Assembly (NCBI GenBank): GCA_017577365.1
Contig: PKRJ01000030.1
Coordinates: forward strand, 1-42,335
Reading direction: 5' to 3'
Length of the DNA: 42,335 nt
Source: Gammaproteobacteria bacterium
GTDB lineage: Bacteria; Pseudomonadota; Gammaproteobacteria; Steroidobacterales; Rariloculaceae
The translations under genes and the position numbers were made by a program. The notes beneath the pieces are model-generated. The model did no database searches, was not told where the DNA came from, and saw nothing but the letters and a program-made list of their open reading frames with translations. Below, piece after piece: positions 32,963 through 42,094 of this stretch; position 1 is the stretch's first letter, and every line of letters begins with the position of its first letter.

Positions 32963-33841
32963 CTAGCGATAGTAGTCTTCGCGGTCCCGGAACTGCCGCT
33001 CGGCGAGCTCACGCCGCTCCTGGGCCTCGACGCACAGCGTGGCCACCGGCCGAGCCTCGAGACGGCGGAGGCCGATCTCGTCACCGGTTTCCTCGCAGTA
33101 GCCATACGTGCCGTCTTCGATGCGCTGCAGCGCCGCGTCGATTTTCTTCAGCAGCTTGCGCTCGCGGTCTCGCGTCCGAAGCTCGAGCCCGAACTCGGAT
33201 TCCTGGGTCGCGCGATCGTTCGGGTCCGGGAAATTCGCGGCCTCGTCCTTCATGTGAAGGACGGTCCGGTCGACCTCTTCCATCAGCTCGCGCTTCCATG
33301 CGAGCAGAATGTTCCGGAAGTGCTCGAGCTGTCCCGGGCTCATGTAGGGCTCGCCGGGCTTCGGCTCGTAGGGCTTGAAGCCCCGGACCGGCCCGAAGAG
33401 CACGCTGCGCGCCGGCTTGGTCTCGGTGGATTCCGGCGTCGTCGCCGGGGAGGCATCCTGAGTCGTCGTGATCGGCTGGATCTGAACTTCGTTCTTGCTG
33501 GTTTCAGCCGCCTTCGATCGGCCGGCAGCTGACTTGGATGAAACCGTCTTCTTCGAGCTCGCTGGTTTGGCCACTACTTTCTTCGTCGAAACTGATTTCG
33601 TCTTCTTCGACGTAGACTTCCCGGCCACGGCCTTTTTCGTAGCCCCGACCTTCTTGCTGGAAGTCTTCTTCGAAGTCCCTTTCTTCGCGGAAGGTCTCGT
33701 CGTCTTGCGAGCGCTCTCGGTCTGCCGGCCGGTCTTCTTGCGGCTGGCCGCGGCCGAACGGCTCGTCGGCGCCTTCCGCGCGACCTTACCCGCAGCCTTG
33801 CTGCCGGTCTTCTTCTTGGCGGCTGCCTTCTTGCTCGGCAT
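32963..33841 (-). CDS. dksA: DksA-family RNA polymerase-binding protein with long lysine-rich N-terminus and two-cysteine zinc-finger variant
   Basis: The C-terminal half (about residues 155-292) is clear DksA: coiled-coil with acidic tip DPNDRATQE (the DxxDxA motif that acts in the RNA polymerase secondary channel) and LELRTRDRERKLLKKID. In the zinc finger only two of four Cys remain: C249-E-E-T252 and C270-V-E-A273, i.e. CxxT-x17-CxxA, as described for the zinc-independent DksA2 of Pseudomonas. The first 150 residues are Lys/Ser/Thr/Ala-rich and histone H1-like, probably disordered and nucleic-acid-binding. E. coli DksA is about 151 residues, so this is nearly doubled. Works with ppGpp in the stringent response. 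Confidence 0.93.
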   Translation of the reverse strand: MPSKKAAAKKKTGSKAAGKVARKAPTSRSAAASRKKTGRQTESARKTTRPSAKKGTSKKTSSKKVGATKKAVAGKSTSKKTKSVSTKKVVAKPASSKKTVSSKSAAGRSKAAETSKNEVQIQPITTTQDASPATTPESTETKPARSVLFGPVRGFKPYEPKPGEPYMSPGQLEHFRNILLAWKRELMEEVDRTVLHMKDEAANFPDPNDRATQESEFGLELRTRDRERKLLKKIDAALQRIEDGTYGYCEETGDEIGLRRLEARPVATLCVEAQERRELAERQFRDREDYYR

Positions 33842-33912
33842 AACGATTCGCCTCCAAGAGCAACTACACGAAACCGGCGATTATACATATGGCGGGCGCA
33901 AGCGGAAGCCCG

Positions 33913-34320
33913 CTAGGAAGGGCCGCTCGACGGGGCCGTTCCCTGCCATCCGGGCCGGTGGTGCTCGACGACGACCGTCGTGTAAATGCCTCCCCGGACG
34001 TTGAATTCCGCCGTGAGCCTCAGGTAGCGCGGGTCGAGCCTGGCGACCAGGTCGTCGACGATCCTGTTCGTGACGGCCTCGTGGAAAGCGCCCTCGTTCC
34101 GGAAGCCCCAGATGTAGAGCTTCAGCGATTTCAGCTCGACGCACAGCCTGTCCGGGACGTACTCGAGATGCAGAGTCGCGAAGTCCGGCTGGCCCGTTTT
34201 CGGACATAAGCAGGTGAACTCGGGGATCCGGATTCGGATCGCGTAATCGCGCTCTGGCTCTGGATTCGGAAACGTCTCGAGCGTCTCCTTCGACGGAGCC
34301 GGTGTCGACTGGTTGGACAC
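33913..34320 (-). CDS. queF: NADPH-dependent 7-cyano-7-deazaguanine reductase QueF (short type)
   Basis: The 135-residue protein reduces preQ0 to preQ1 in queuosine synthesis. Motifs are FTCLCPKTGQPDF (likely nucleophile Cys39, Asp46), ELKSLKLY and FHE, the NADPH/substrate signature of the unimodular type; E. coli has the longer bimodular form. The start is GTG 34320 after GAGGATTCAC. It lies beyond dksA on the same strand with 71 bases between, and gluQ, which uses queuosine, is close by. Confidence 0.95.
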   Translation of the reverse strand: MSNQSTPAPSKETLETFPNPEPERDYAIRIRIPEFTCLCPKTGQPDFATLHLEYVPDRLCVELKSLKLYIWGFRNEGAFHEAVTNRIVDDLVARLDPRYLRLTAEFNVRGGIYTTVVVEHHRPGWQGTAPSSGPS

Positions 34321-34491
34321 GTGAATCCTCGATGTCGCGACGTGGTGATCGCGGCGGTGAAGATGCGTCGTTTTGGAGGTCCGTTTACTTTACACTACCC
34401 GCCCCGAGGGGGCTATTGCGGCCTGAATCGCACAAGAGCCATTGGAGTAAAGCCCGAGCGATGACGATGCGCTGCGGCAATCGGGAACTTT

Positions 34492-37400
34492 ATGCGCCTT
34501 ACTAAGATCAAGCTCGCCGGTTTCAAATCGTTCGTCGACCCCACGACGATCAAGTTTCCGAGCAATCTGATCGGCATCGTCGGCCCGAACGGCTGCGGTA
34601 AGTCGAATATCATCGACGCGATCAGGTGGGTGCTCGGCGAGAGCTCGGCGAAGACCCTGCGCGGCGACTCGATGGCCGACGTGATCTTCAACGGCTCGAG
34701 CGGCCGCAAGCCCGTCGGTCAGGCGAGCGTCGAGCTCGTGTTCGACAACTCCGATCGCACGATCTCGGGGCCGTACGCGGATTACAACGAGGTCTCCGTC
34801 CGTCGCGTCGTCACGCGCGACGGTCAGTCGCAGTATTTCCTGAACGGCAGTCGCTGCCGCCGCAAGGACATCACCCATATCCTCCTCGGCACGGGGCTCG
34901 GCTCGAACGGCTACTCGATCATCGAGCAAGGCATGATTTCCCGGCTCGTCGAGGCTAAGCCGGAAGAGCTTCGCGCGTTTCTCGAGGAAGCGGCGGGCAT
35001 CTCGAAGTACAAGGAGCGGCGTCGAGAGACCGAGCACCGGATTCGCCATACGCGCGAGAACCTCGAGCGCCTCGCCGATCTGCGCGACGAGGTCGAGAAG
35101 CAGCTCAACCACCTGCAGAGGCAGGCGAACGCCGCCGAGCGATATAAGGAACTCAAGGCGGAGCAACGCCGGGTCACTGCCGAGCTGCTCGCCCTCCGAA
35201 TGAAGTCTCTTCAAGCCGAGCTGGCCGTTCAGGATCAGCTCCTGAACGAGAAGCGAGAGGCGCTCGAAGCCGCGCTCGCCGCGCAACGGGAGGTCGACGA
35301 GGCGTCGGAGCGCTTGCGGCGCGAGCTCGCGGAGCGCGGCGAGGCGATGAACGCCGTGCAGGGAGACTACTATCGCATCGGCGCGGAGATCGCGCGGCTC
35401 GAGCAATCGATTCAGCATCGGCGAGAGCTGATGCAGCGGCAGCGCGAGGATCTCGAGACGACCGAGGCCCAGCTCGAGGAAATTCGCGCGCACATCGCGA
35501 ACGACCAGCTCGAGCTTCAGCAGCTGGAGCTCGCGCTAGAGGAACTCAGCCCCGGTCTCGAAGAGGCGAACGCGGCACGAGACGAGGCCGAGGCGGCGCT
35601 TCAGCAGGCCGAGGCCGCGATGGAGGCATGGCGCGAGCGTTGGGAGCAGGTTGCTCGCGACGTCGCGAACGCCGAAAGTGCCGCCCAGGTCGAGGAGGCG
35701 CGCCTCGAGCAGCTCACGGCGCAACGCGACCGCTTGGCGAAGGAGCAGGAGCGTCAACGCGCGGAGCGCGAATCGCTCGGCTTCGATGAGCTCGAGGAGC
35801 GGCTCGCTTCCCTCACGGTCGAAGAGGAAACGTTGCAGCGCGCGTGTGCCGAATCGACCCGTGCCCTCGAGTCCGTCTGGCAGCAGATTCAACAGCAGCG
35901 CGAGCACGAGAAGCAGGTCTCCGCGGATCTCGATCGCTTGCGCGAGCAGCTGCAGAACGATCGAGGCCGGCTGGCCTCGCTCGAGGCGCTGCAGGAAGCG
36001 GCGCTCGGGCGAACCTCCAAGCAGCTCGGCGAGTGGCTCGAGCGGGCACCGATCGCCGACCGTCGTACGCTTGCGGAACGGCTCACCGTCGAGCCCGGCT
36101 GGGAGCGTGCGGTCGAGACGGTGCTCGGAGGGTATCTGCAGGCCGTCAGCGTCTCGACGCTCGATGACGTCGCACAAAGCCTTGCCGAGCTCACCGAAGG
36201 CGGCCTGACGCTGCTCGAGGAGTCCGACGCGGCCCATGCTCCCCGGTCGGCCGAAATCCGTTGGCTGGCGGACCTGGTCAGCGGTCCGCCGGCGGCCCTG
36301 GCGCTCCTTGTCGGCATCCGCGTGGCCTCGACCCTCGAGGAAGCGATGCGGCTGCGGCACGAGCTGTCGGACGGCGAGTCGGTGATCACGCCGAACGGCA
36401 CGTGGCTCGGCCGCCATTGGTTGCGCATCAATCGGAACGACGACCCCGAGGTCGGCGTCATCGCTCGGAACGAGGAGATTTCGCGTCTCAAGAAGCAGAT
36501 CGACGAGACGGCGGCGCGCGTCGACGAGGTGGCGCAGACGCTTGCGGATACGCGCATCCGGATCGAGGAGCTCGAGCAGGCGCGCGCGAACGCGCAAGCC
36601 GAGTCGAACCAGCAACAGCAGCGGTACGCGGAGATCAAGTCGCAGCTCGAGTCCGCCCGCGCGGAGCTCGAGCAAACGCGCAACCGTGCCCGAACGCTCG
36701 ATCAGACGATCAGCGAGCTCGCGTCGGAACGAGAGGCCCTTGACGCAAAGCTCGAAGAGTGCGCGATGCGGCGGGACGAGGCGGCTCGAGTGCTCGAGAA
36801 CTTGAGCGGCGTCCGCCAGCAGCTCGAATCCGAACGCAGCAGCGTGCAGATCGTTCTGACGGAGGCCAGAGCGCGGGCGGAGCGTCAACGCCAGCTCGCT
36901 CAAGAGCTCGCGATCAAGGTCGAGTCGAGACGTAACTCGAAGGAATCGGCGAGCGCCGCGCTCGCGCGCGTGTTGGCTCAACAGCAGCATCTGACGAAGC
37001 GTCGCGACGAGCTCAGAAATCAGCTCGAAAACGCCGTCGAGCCGCTTGCCGCGGACGAAAGCTTGCTCGCGAAGCTGCGCGACGAGCGGTCGGAGGTCGA
37101 GAGCCGGCTCGCGGAAGCACGACGGGCGGTCGAGTCGCTGGATACTCAGCTGCGCGAAATCGAGCAGAAGCGAAACGAGGTCCAGCGGGCCGCCGCCTCC
37201 GCGCGCGACGCGGTGGACAGCGTCCGCCTCACGGCGCGCGAGGCCCAAGTGCGGCTCGAGACCGTTGCCGAGCAGTTTGGGGAAACCGGGTTCGATTTCG
37301 AGCAGGTCGTCGCGACTCTTCCGGAGGACGCGTCGGCCGCGGCGTGGTCGGAGACCCTCGAGTCGATCGAGCGAAAGATCCAACGGCTCGGGCCGATCAA

Positions 37401-38001
37401 TCTCGCCGCGATCGACGAGTTCAAGGAGCAGTCCGAGCGCAAGCAATATCTCGACGCGCAGTTTGCGGACCTGACCGAGGCACTCGAGACGCTAGAGGAG
37501 GCGATTCGCAAGATCGATCGCGAGACGCGAACTCGCTTCAAGGATACGTTCGATCGAACCAATCAAGGCCTGCAACGCCTATTCCCACGTCTGTTCGGCG
37601 GCGGGCATGCTTATCTCGAGCTCGAGGGCGAGGACCTGCTCGAGTCGGGCGTGACGATCATGGCGCGTCCGCCGGGTAAGCGGAACAGCACGATTCACCT
37701 GCTCTCGGGCGGCGAGAAGGCGTTGACGGCGGTGGCGCTCATATTTTCAATTTTTGAGCTTAATCCCGCGCCGTTCTGCCTGCTCGACGAGGTCGATGCT
37801 CCGCTGGATGATGCGAACGTCGGACGTTTCAGCGATATAGTGAAGGAGATGTCCGAGCGAGTGCAGTTCGTGCTCATCACCCACAACAAGACGACCATGG
37901 AGGCTATGCACCAGCTCTGCGGCGTCACGATGAACGAGCCCGGCGTCTCGCGCCTGGTTGCCGTCGATCTCGATGAAGCTGTTCGACTTGCGGCTATGTA
38001 G
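34492..38001 (+). CDS. smc: Chromosome segregation protein SMC
   Basis: This 1169-residue ATPase organises chromosomes with ScpA/ScpB, which are not in the window. Walker A GPNGCGKS is at residues 31-38, long coiled coils run from about 165 to 495 and 665 to 1010, and the hinge is around 505-660 (VEPGWERAVETVLGGYLQAV). The ABC signature LLSGGEK is at 1070-1076, followed by Walker B FCLLDEVDAPLDD. Use of SMC rather than MukB fits a gammaproteobacterium outside the enteric group. The gene opens an operon with zipA and ligA. Confidence 0.98.
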   Translation: MRLTKIKLAGFKSFVDPTTIKFPSNLIGIVGPNGCGKSNIIDAIRWVLGESSAKTLRGDSMADVIFNGSSGRKPVGQASVELVFDNSDRTISGPYADYNEVSVRRVVTRDGQSQYFLNGSRCRRKDITHILLGTGLGSNGYSIIEQGMISRLVEAKPEELRAFLEEAAGISKYKERRRETEHRIRHTRENLERLADLRDEVEKQLNHLQRQANAAERYKELKAEQRRVTAELLALRMKSLQAELAVQDQLLNEKREALEAALAAQREVDEASERLRRELAERGEAMNAVQGDYYRIGAEIARLEQSIQHRRELMQRQREDLETTEAQLEEIRAHIANDQLELQQLELALEELSPGLEEANAARDEAEAALQQAEAAMEAWRERWEQVARDVANAESAAQVEEARLEQLTAQRDRLAKEQERQRAERESLGFDELEERLASLTVEEETLQRACAESTRALESVWQQIQQQREHEKQVSADLDRLREQLQNDRGRLASLEALQEAALGRTSKQLGEWLERAPIADRRTLAERLTVEPGWERAVETVLGGYLQAVSVSTLDDVAQSLAELTEGGLTLLEESDAAHAPRSAEIRWLADLVSGPPAALALLVGIRVASTLEEAMRLRHELSDGESVITPNGTWLGRHWLRINRNDDPEVGVIARNEEISRLKKQIDETAARVDEVAQTLADTRIRIEELEQARANAQAESNQQQQRYAEIKSQLESARAELEQTRNRARTLDQTISELASEREALDAKLEECAMRRDEAARVLENLSGVRQQLESERSSVQIVLTEARARAERQRQLAQELAIKVESRRNSKESASAALARVLAQQQHLTKRRDELRNQLENAVEPLAADESLLAKLRDERSEVESRLAEARRAVESLDTQLREIEQKRNEVQRAAASARDAVDSVRLTAREAQVRLETVAEQFGETGFDFEQVVATLPEDASAAAWSETLESIERKIQRLGPINLAAIDEFKEQSERKQYLDAQFADLTEALETLEEAIRKIDRETRTRFKDTFDRTNQGLQRLFPRLFGGGHAYLELEGEDLLESGVTIMARPPGKRNSTIHLLSGGEKALTAVALIFSIFELNPAPFCLLDEVDAPLDDANVGRFSDIVKEMSERVQFVLITHNKTTMEAMHQLCGVTMNEPGVSRLVAVDLDEAVRLAAM

Positions 38002-38012
38002 AGGCCGGGGCC

Positions 38013-38744
38013 ATGGCCGAGTTGCGCTGGGTATTGCTGGCACTAGGCGTATTGCTGGTCGTCGGCGTTTACCTCTGGGGGCGACGATCCCTGCATCGCG
38101 GCGAGGTATCGAGAGGCCGTCGGCGCTTTCGCAGCGAACCTCGTATTTCGAGCGACGATGAACCGACTTCAGAGGAGATTTTGTTCCAGCGGCCCGCCGG
38201 CGAGGTCGAGCCGCAAATAACGACGGCAGAGCCGAGCGAGTCTCCTCGCGTCGAAAGCGCGGCTTCCGAAACCGCGATCGAACAACCGAAGCCTACTTCG
38301 CCAACGGCGGCATCCAAGCGAATGCCGGAACGAATCGTCGCGCTTCGTTTCGTTCCGAGATCGCACTATCTCGACGCGATGACAGCCGTTGCGGCGCTGC
38401 GCGAAGCGGGGCTCGAGCATGGCCGCTACGGCATCTTTCACTTGCACGATGACGAGCATCCCGACGAGCCCAAGTTCAGCGTCGCGAGCCTTACGGAACC
38501 CGGCTCGTTCGACCTCGAGCGGCTCGCGGGCAAGCCGCTCGCCGGAATGAGCTTCTTCATGGTGCTGCCGGGTGCCCGAGACCCGGTCGACCGTTTCGAC
38601 GCCATGGTCGGCACCGCACGCGCTCTCGCTCACAAGCTCGATGCCGAGCTTTTCGACGACGCTGGAAGCTCGTGGAGCATTCAGCGGGAGCGCTACATTC
38701 GCGAAGAGCTCATTGCTTATCGTCTTCAGTCGGCATCGTCCTGA
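38013..38744 (+). CDS. zipA: Cell division protein ZipA
   Basis: The 243-residue protein has a single N-terminal membrane segment (LRWVLLALGVLLVVGVYLW) with a short periplasmic lead, a Pro/Ser/Thr/Glu-rich linker (about 45-105), and the FtsZ-binding ZipA C-terminal domain (about 110-240: IVALRFVPRSHYLDAMTAVAALREAGLEHGRYGIFH, then GMSFFMVLPGARDPVDRFDAMV). It anchors FtsZ to the membrane at division. It lies 11 bases after smc and 11 before ligA, the arrangement seen in many gammaproteobacteria. Confidence 0.95.
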   Translation: MAELRWVLLALGVLLVVGVYLWGRRSLHRGEVSRGRRRFRSEPRISSDDEPTSEEILFQRPAGEVEPQITTAEPSESPRVESAASETAIEQPKPTSPTAASKRMPERIVALRFVPRSHYLDAMTAVAALREAGLEHGRYGIFHLHDDEHPDEPKFSVASLTEPGSFDLERLAGKPLAGMSFFMVLPGARDPVDRFDAMVGTARALAHKLDAELFDDAGSSWSIQRERYIREELIAYRLQSASS

Positions 38745-38755
38745 AGGGATGCGCC

Positions 38756-40795
38756 GTGGGCGGGCCGGATAAGAAAGTGATCGCGGAGGTCGAGAGACTT
38801 CGCCGAGAGATCGAGGAGCACAACTACCGCTATTTCGTACTCGATGCGCCCACGATTCCGGACGCCGAGTATGACCGCCTCATGCAGCGGCTGCGCGAGC
38901 TCGAAGCAGCCCATCCCGAGCTCATCACGCCCGATTCGCCGACGCAAAGGGTAGGGGCGACACCTGCTGGAGAGTTTCGCCCGGTACGGCACAGCCGACC
39001 GATGCTGTCGCTCGACAATGCGTTCTCCGAAGAGGACGTGACCGCATTCGGGAAGCGTGTCGCCGATCGCCTGCGGGCGAACGGCGTGAACGTGAAAGAG
39101 ATCCCTTTCGTCGGCGAGCCGAAGATCGACGGCGCTGCTGTCAGTCTCCGTTACGAAGAGGGAAAGCTTGTTCTCGGGGCGACTCGCGGCGATGGCACCG
39201 TCGGCGAGGACGTCACCCACAACATTCGCACTATCCGCGGCGTACCGCTCCGACTGCGCACTAGAAAGCCGCCCGCCGTGCTCGAGGTTCGCGGCGAGGT
39301 CTTCATGCCGAAAAAGGCGTTCGAGGAGCTGAATCGTCGTGCCGCGGAGCGCGGGGAAAAGGTATTCGCGAATCCACGAAACGCGGCGGCAGGCTCCCTG
39401 CGCCAGCTGGATCCGAGCGTTACGGCTCGTCGCCAGCTCGACGTCTTCTTCTACGGGGTGGGTGAGACGGAGGGCTGGCGTCTGCCCGGAACGCAAAGCG
39501 GAATACTCGAGGCCTTGCAAGAGCTCGGCCTCAAGACGAGCCCTGATTGGGAACTGCTAGACGGAATTCAGGGCTGTTTGACCTATTACGACACTATCGC
39601 AAAGAAAAGGCCCGATTTACCTTACGACATCGACGGAGTCGTCTACAAAGTCAACGACCTCGAGTGGCAGAGGGTTCTTGGATTCGTGGCGCGAGCGCCA
39701 CGCTGGGCGATCGCTCATAAGTTCCCAGCGCAAGAGGAGCTGACCATTGTGAGGCGGGTCGAGTTTCAAGTTGGGCGAACCGGAGCGCTTACGCCCGTTG
39801 CCAGGCTCGAACCCGTGTTCGTAGGCGGTGTCACCGTCAGCAATGCCACGCTGCACAACTTCGATGAGCTTCGCCGGAAGGACGTCCGTGAGGGGGACTA
39901 CGTCATCGTACGACGCGCGGGCGATGTCATTCCGGAGATCGTTTCGGTTGTTTTGGAAAAACGTCCTCCGGATGCACGGATAGTCGAGTTGCCTACCCGT
40001 TGCCCGGTCTGCGGATCGGAGGTGCAGCGACTAGAAGGGGAGGCGGTCGCACGTTGCGTCGGCGGGCTCTCCTGTGCAGCTCAGCGAAAGGAGTCGCTGC
40101 GGCACTTCGCGTCTAGACGGGCAATGGATATCGAGGGACTGGGTACGGAACTCATCGACCAGCTCGTTGAATCCGGTCTTGTGAAGACGCCGGCTGATCT
40201 CTATGCGTTGGAGGTAGAGCAGCTCCAAGGCCTCGAACGCATGGGCGAGAAGTCGGCGAAGAAGCTCAAGGACGCGCTCGAGAAGAGCAAGCAAACGACG
40301 TTGGCCAAGTTCCTATACGCTCTCGGTATTCGCGAAGTCGGTGAAGCAACCGCGAACACGCTGGCGGAGCACTTCGGTTCCCTTGAAGCGCTGATGGACG
40401 CCGACGAGACGCAATTGCAAGAGGTGCCGGACGTTGGGCCCGTAGTTGCGTCGAGAGTTCGTGCTTTCTTCCAGGAACCTCACAACCGGCAAGTCATCGC
40501 GGATCTCATTGCGCGAGGAGTGAATTGGCCGGTACCCGTGCGGCCGAAAGCTTCGTCTCATCCTTTCTCCGGGAAGACGTTCGTGCTAACGGGAACGCTG
40601 TCGACCATGACGAGGGACGAAGCAAAAGAGCGGCTCATGAGCGTTGGAGCGAAGGTAACCAGCAGCGTCACGCGAAACACCGACTACGTCATCGTTGGCG
40701 AGAATCCAGGATCGAAGGCGGCCAAAGCTTCTCAGCTCGGTGTGCCCTGCTTGTCCGAGGAGGAGTGGCTGCATTGGATGCAGAACGGAAGATAA
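38756..40795 (+). CDS. ligA: NAD+-dependent DNA ligase LigA
   Basis: GTG 38756 with AAGGGA upstream gives 679 residues, the usual length; a longer in-frame ATG at 38672 lies inside zipA. The enzyme seals nicks using NAD+. The adenylated Lys123 is in K-I-D-G; also seen are the N-terminal Ia domain (HNYRYFVLDAPTIPDAEYDRL), an OB fold, a four-Cys zinc finger (CPVC ... C ... C), helix-hairpin-helix repeats and a C-terminal BRCT domain (GKTFVLTGTLSTMTRDEAKERL). Codon usage becomes visibly less GC-rich from about 39500 to the end. The DUF6502 start overlaps its last 22 bases. Confidence 0.97.
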   Translation: MGGPDKKVIAEVERLRREIEEHNYRYFVLDAPTIPDAEYDRLMQRLRELEAAHPELITPDSPTQRVGATPAGEFRPVRHSRPMLSLDNAFSEEDVTAFGKRVADRLRANGVNVKEIPFVGEPKIDGAAVSLRYEEGKLVLGATRGDGTVGEDVTHNIRTIRGVPLRLRTRKPPAVLEVRGEVFMPKKAFEELNRRAAERGEKVFANPRNAAAGSLRQLDPSVTARRQLDVFFYGVGETEGWRLPGTQSGILEALQELGLKTSPDWELLDGIQGCLTYYDTIAKKRPDLPYDIDGVVYKVNDLEWQRVLGFVARAPRWAIAHKFPAQEELTIVRRVEFQVGRTGALTPVARLEPVFVGGVTVSNATLHNFDELRRKDVREGDYVIVRRAGDVIPEIVSVVLEKRPPDARIVELPTRCPVCGSEVQRLEGEAVARCVGGLSCAAQRKESLRHFASRRAMDIEGLGTELIDQLVESGLVKTPADLYALEVEQLQGLERMGEKSAKKLKDALEKSKQTTLAKFLYALGIREVGEATANTLAEHFGSLEALMDADETQLQEVPDVGPVVASRVRAFFQEPHNRQVIADLIARGVNWPVPVRPKASSHPFSGKTFVLTGTLSTMTRDEAKERLMSVGAKVTSSVTRNTDYVIVGENPGSKAAKASQLGVPCLSEEEWLHWMQNGR

Positions 40796-41625
40796 GATCT
40801 CCGGCTCAGACCGCTATCCTCAGTGCGCTCGAGAGCGTCCTGCTCCCGATTGTCAAGCTCATGCTCCGCTGCGGCCTCGGATGCTCAGAGTTCATATCTG
40901 TCGCGAAGAGCGCATATGTTAAGGCTGCAACGACGGACTATAGCTTGAGAGGTAGACCAACCAATGCCTCCCGTGTGGCGGCATTGACTGGGCTTTCCCG
41001 AAAGGAGGTGAGCAGAATACGTGCAGAAGGAGACCGAAACCGTTGGACACCAGATATGGAGGTGACGCCAGCTAACACGGTCTTGCACTATTGGCACTTC
41101 GATCCGCGTTTCTGCCAACCTGTAGGAACGCCGCGACCACTTGCATTTGATGGTCCGAATAGCTTCACAACTCTGGTCAAGCGCTATGCAGGCGATATAC
41201 CTGCTGGTGCAATGAAGAAAGAGTTGCTGCGAGCAAAAGCAATCGTCGAATGTCCCAATGGAACGTTAATCGCGAAAGAGCGTTATTTTTACCCTGATGC
41301 ATTCGATGAGGATTTTGTACTGAATGCAGCATTCGCGTTGAAGAACCTAGGTGAGACTCTGGTTCATAATGCGGGGTTGGTAGGAGACGGTTCCGATAAG
41401 TTTGCGATTCGCCAGGGCCGATTTGAACGGTCCGCATGGACCGATCGCATGGATGACGAGACCATCGCAAGATTCAAGCGATGGGTTCGCTCTGAAGGGT
41501 CTCGGTTTATTGAGATCGCAGATAACTGGATCGGCGAGAACGAATTGAAGGCCGGCCAGGACAATAACAAGACGAAGAGGCGAACGGTCGGCGTCGGCCT
41601 GTACTTCTTCGAAGAAGACGGTTGA
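40774..41625 (+). CDS. DUF6502-type protein with HTH-like N-terminus
   Basis: I chose TTG 40774, overlapping ligA, since GAGGAGGAG lies 8 bases upstream and the 283-residue product has the DUF6502 length and layout: a helical segment SALESVLLPIVKLMLRCGL, an HTH-like region RPTNASRVAALTGLSRKEVSRIR, then W-H-F-D and FTTLVKRYAGDIPAGAMKKELLRAKAI. Other in-frame starts lie inside ligA. The family is uncharacterised; a DNA-binding role is suggested by the HTH. Its lower GC and rare codons (ATA, AGA, TTA) differ from upstream genes, hinting at more recent acquisition. Confidence 0.78.
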   Translation: MDAERKIRSPAQTAILSALESVLLPIVKLMLRCGLGCSEFISVAKSAYVKAATTDYSLRGRPTNASRVAALTGLSRKEVSRIRAEGDRNRWTPDMEVTPANTVLHYWHFDPRFCQPVGTPRPLAFDGPNSFTTLVKRYAGDIPAGAMKKELLRAKAIVECPNGTLIAKERYFYPDAFDEDFVLNAAFALKNLGETLVHNAGLVGDGSDKFAIRQGRFERSAWTDRMDDETIARFKRWVRSEGSRFIEIADNWIGENELKAGQDNNKTKRRTVGVGLYFFEEDG

Positions 41626-42094
41626 TCAATAAAGGCGATAAGGCGAGCGGTTGCTAGTTGGTTCGGCCTCAGCCCGACTTAGCGGGTCCGGTTGAAGGTT
41701 TCGGCGTACCTGCTCGCATATACGCGCGACTCCGCTGTTCGGCGCTAATGCATAGCAAGAAGTCTGTCTAGTGCGCCGTTCTCAGAACGGGTGACCGCTA
41801 ACAGAACGCAGTCGTTCGGCCGAATTAAGGGCTCAATCTCGGAGCCGGCTTCCAGAAAAGACTCGTCAAAACAGCTGGTTGTGTATCTGCCTGATCAGCC
41901 GGTGAAGGTGTGGGCACTAGCGGGCTAAATGCTTGACTGCAAACACAAACGGTCACAAAATGCCCTAAAGCTCGAATTATGTAGTCTCCGAAAAGATTCT
42001 GTTAAGTGAACCCCGCAGAAGATGATGATTCGGGAAACAGCCGAATGGCAATTTGGGGTTCTGTTCTGCCAGTTCTGAGCGATTAGGGGGGGCA
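41626..42094. other. Gene-poor, less GC-rich stretch before the repeat protein
   Basis: No convincing gene is present in these 469 bases. A 45-codon frame (GTG 41791 to TAA 41928) is open but has no ribosome site or recognisable motif and could be a relic. A possible promoter lies at 41933-41961. Composition is mixed A+T and unlike the operons to the left. Confidence 0.5.
41933..41961 (+). promoter_or_regulatory. Possible promoter upstream of the octapeptide-repeat gene
   Basis: TTGACT (41933-41938, five of six -35 bases) is followed after 17 bases by CAAAAT (41956-41961, four of six -10 bases). This is 133 bases before the ATG at 42095, which would leave a long 5' leader. Confidence 0.35.

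Noticed and set aside
35536..37446. 636-codon minus-strand frame opposite smc
   Set aside because: It mirrors the Glu/Leu/Arg-rich coiled coil of SMC and has no independent features.
41791..41928. 45-codon frame starting GTG in the right-hand gap
   Set aside because: No ribosome site, no recognisable motif; could be a gene relic but cannot be supported.
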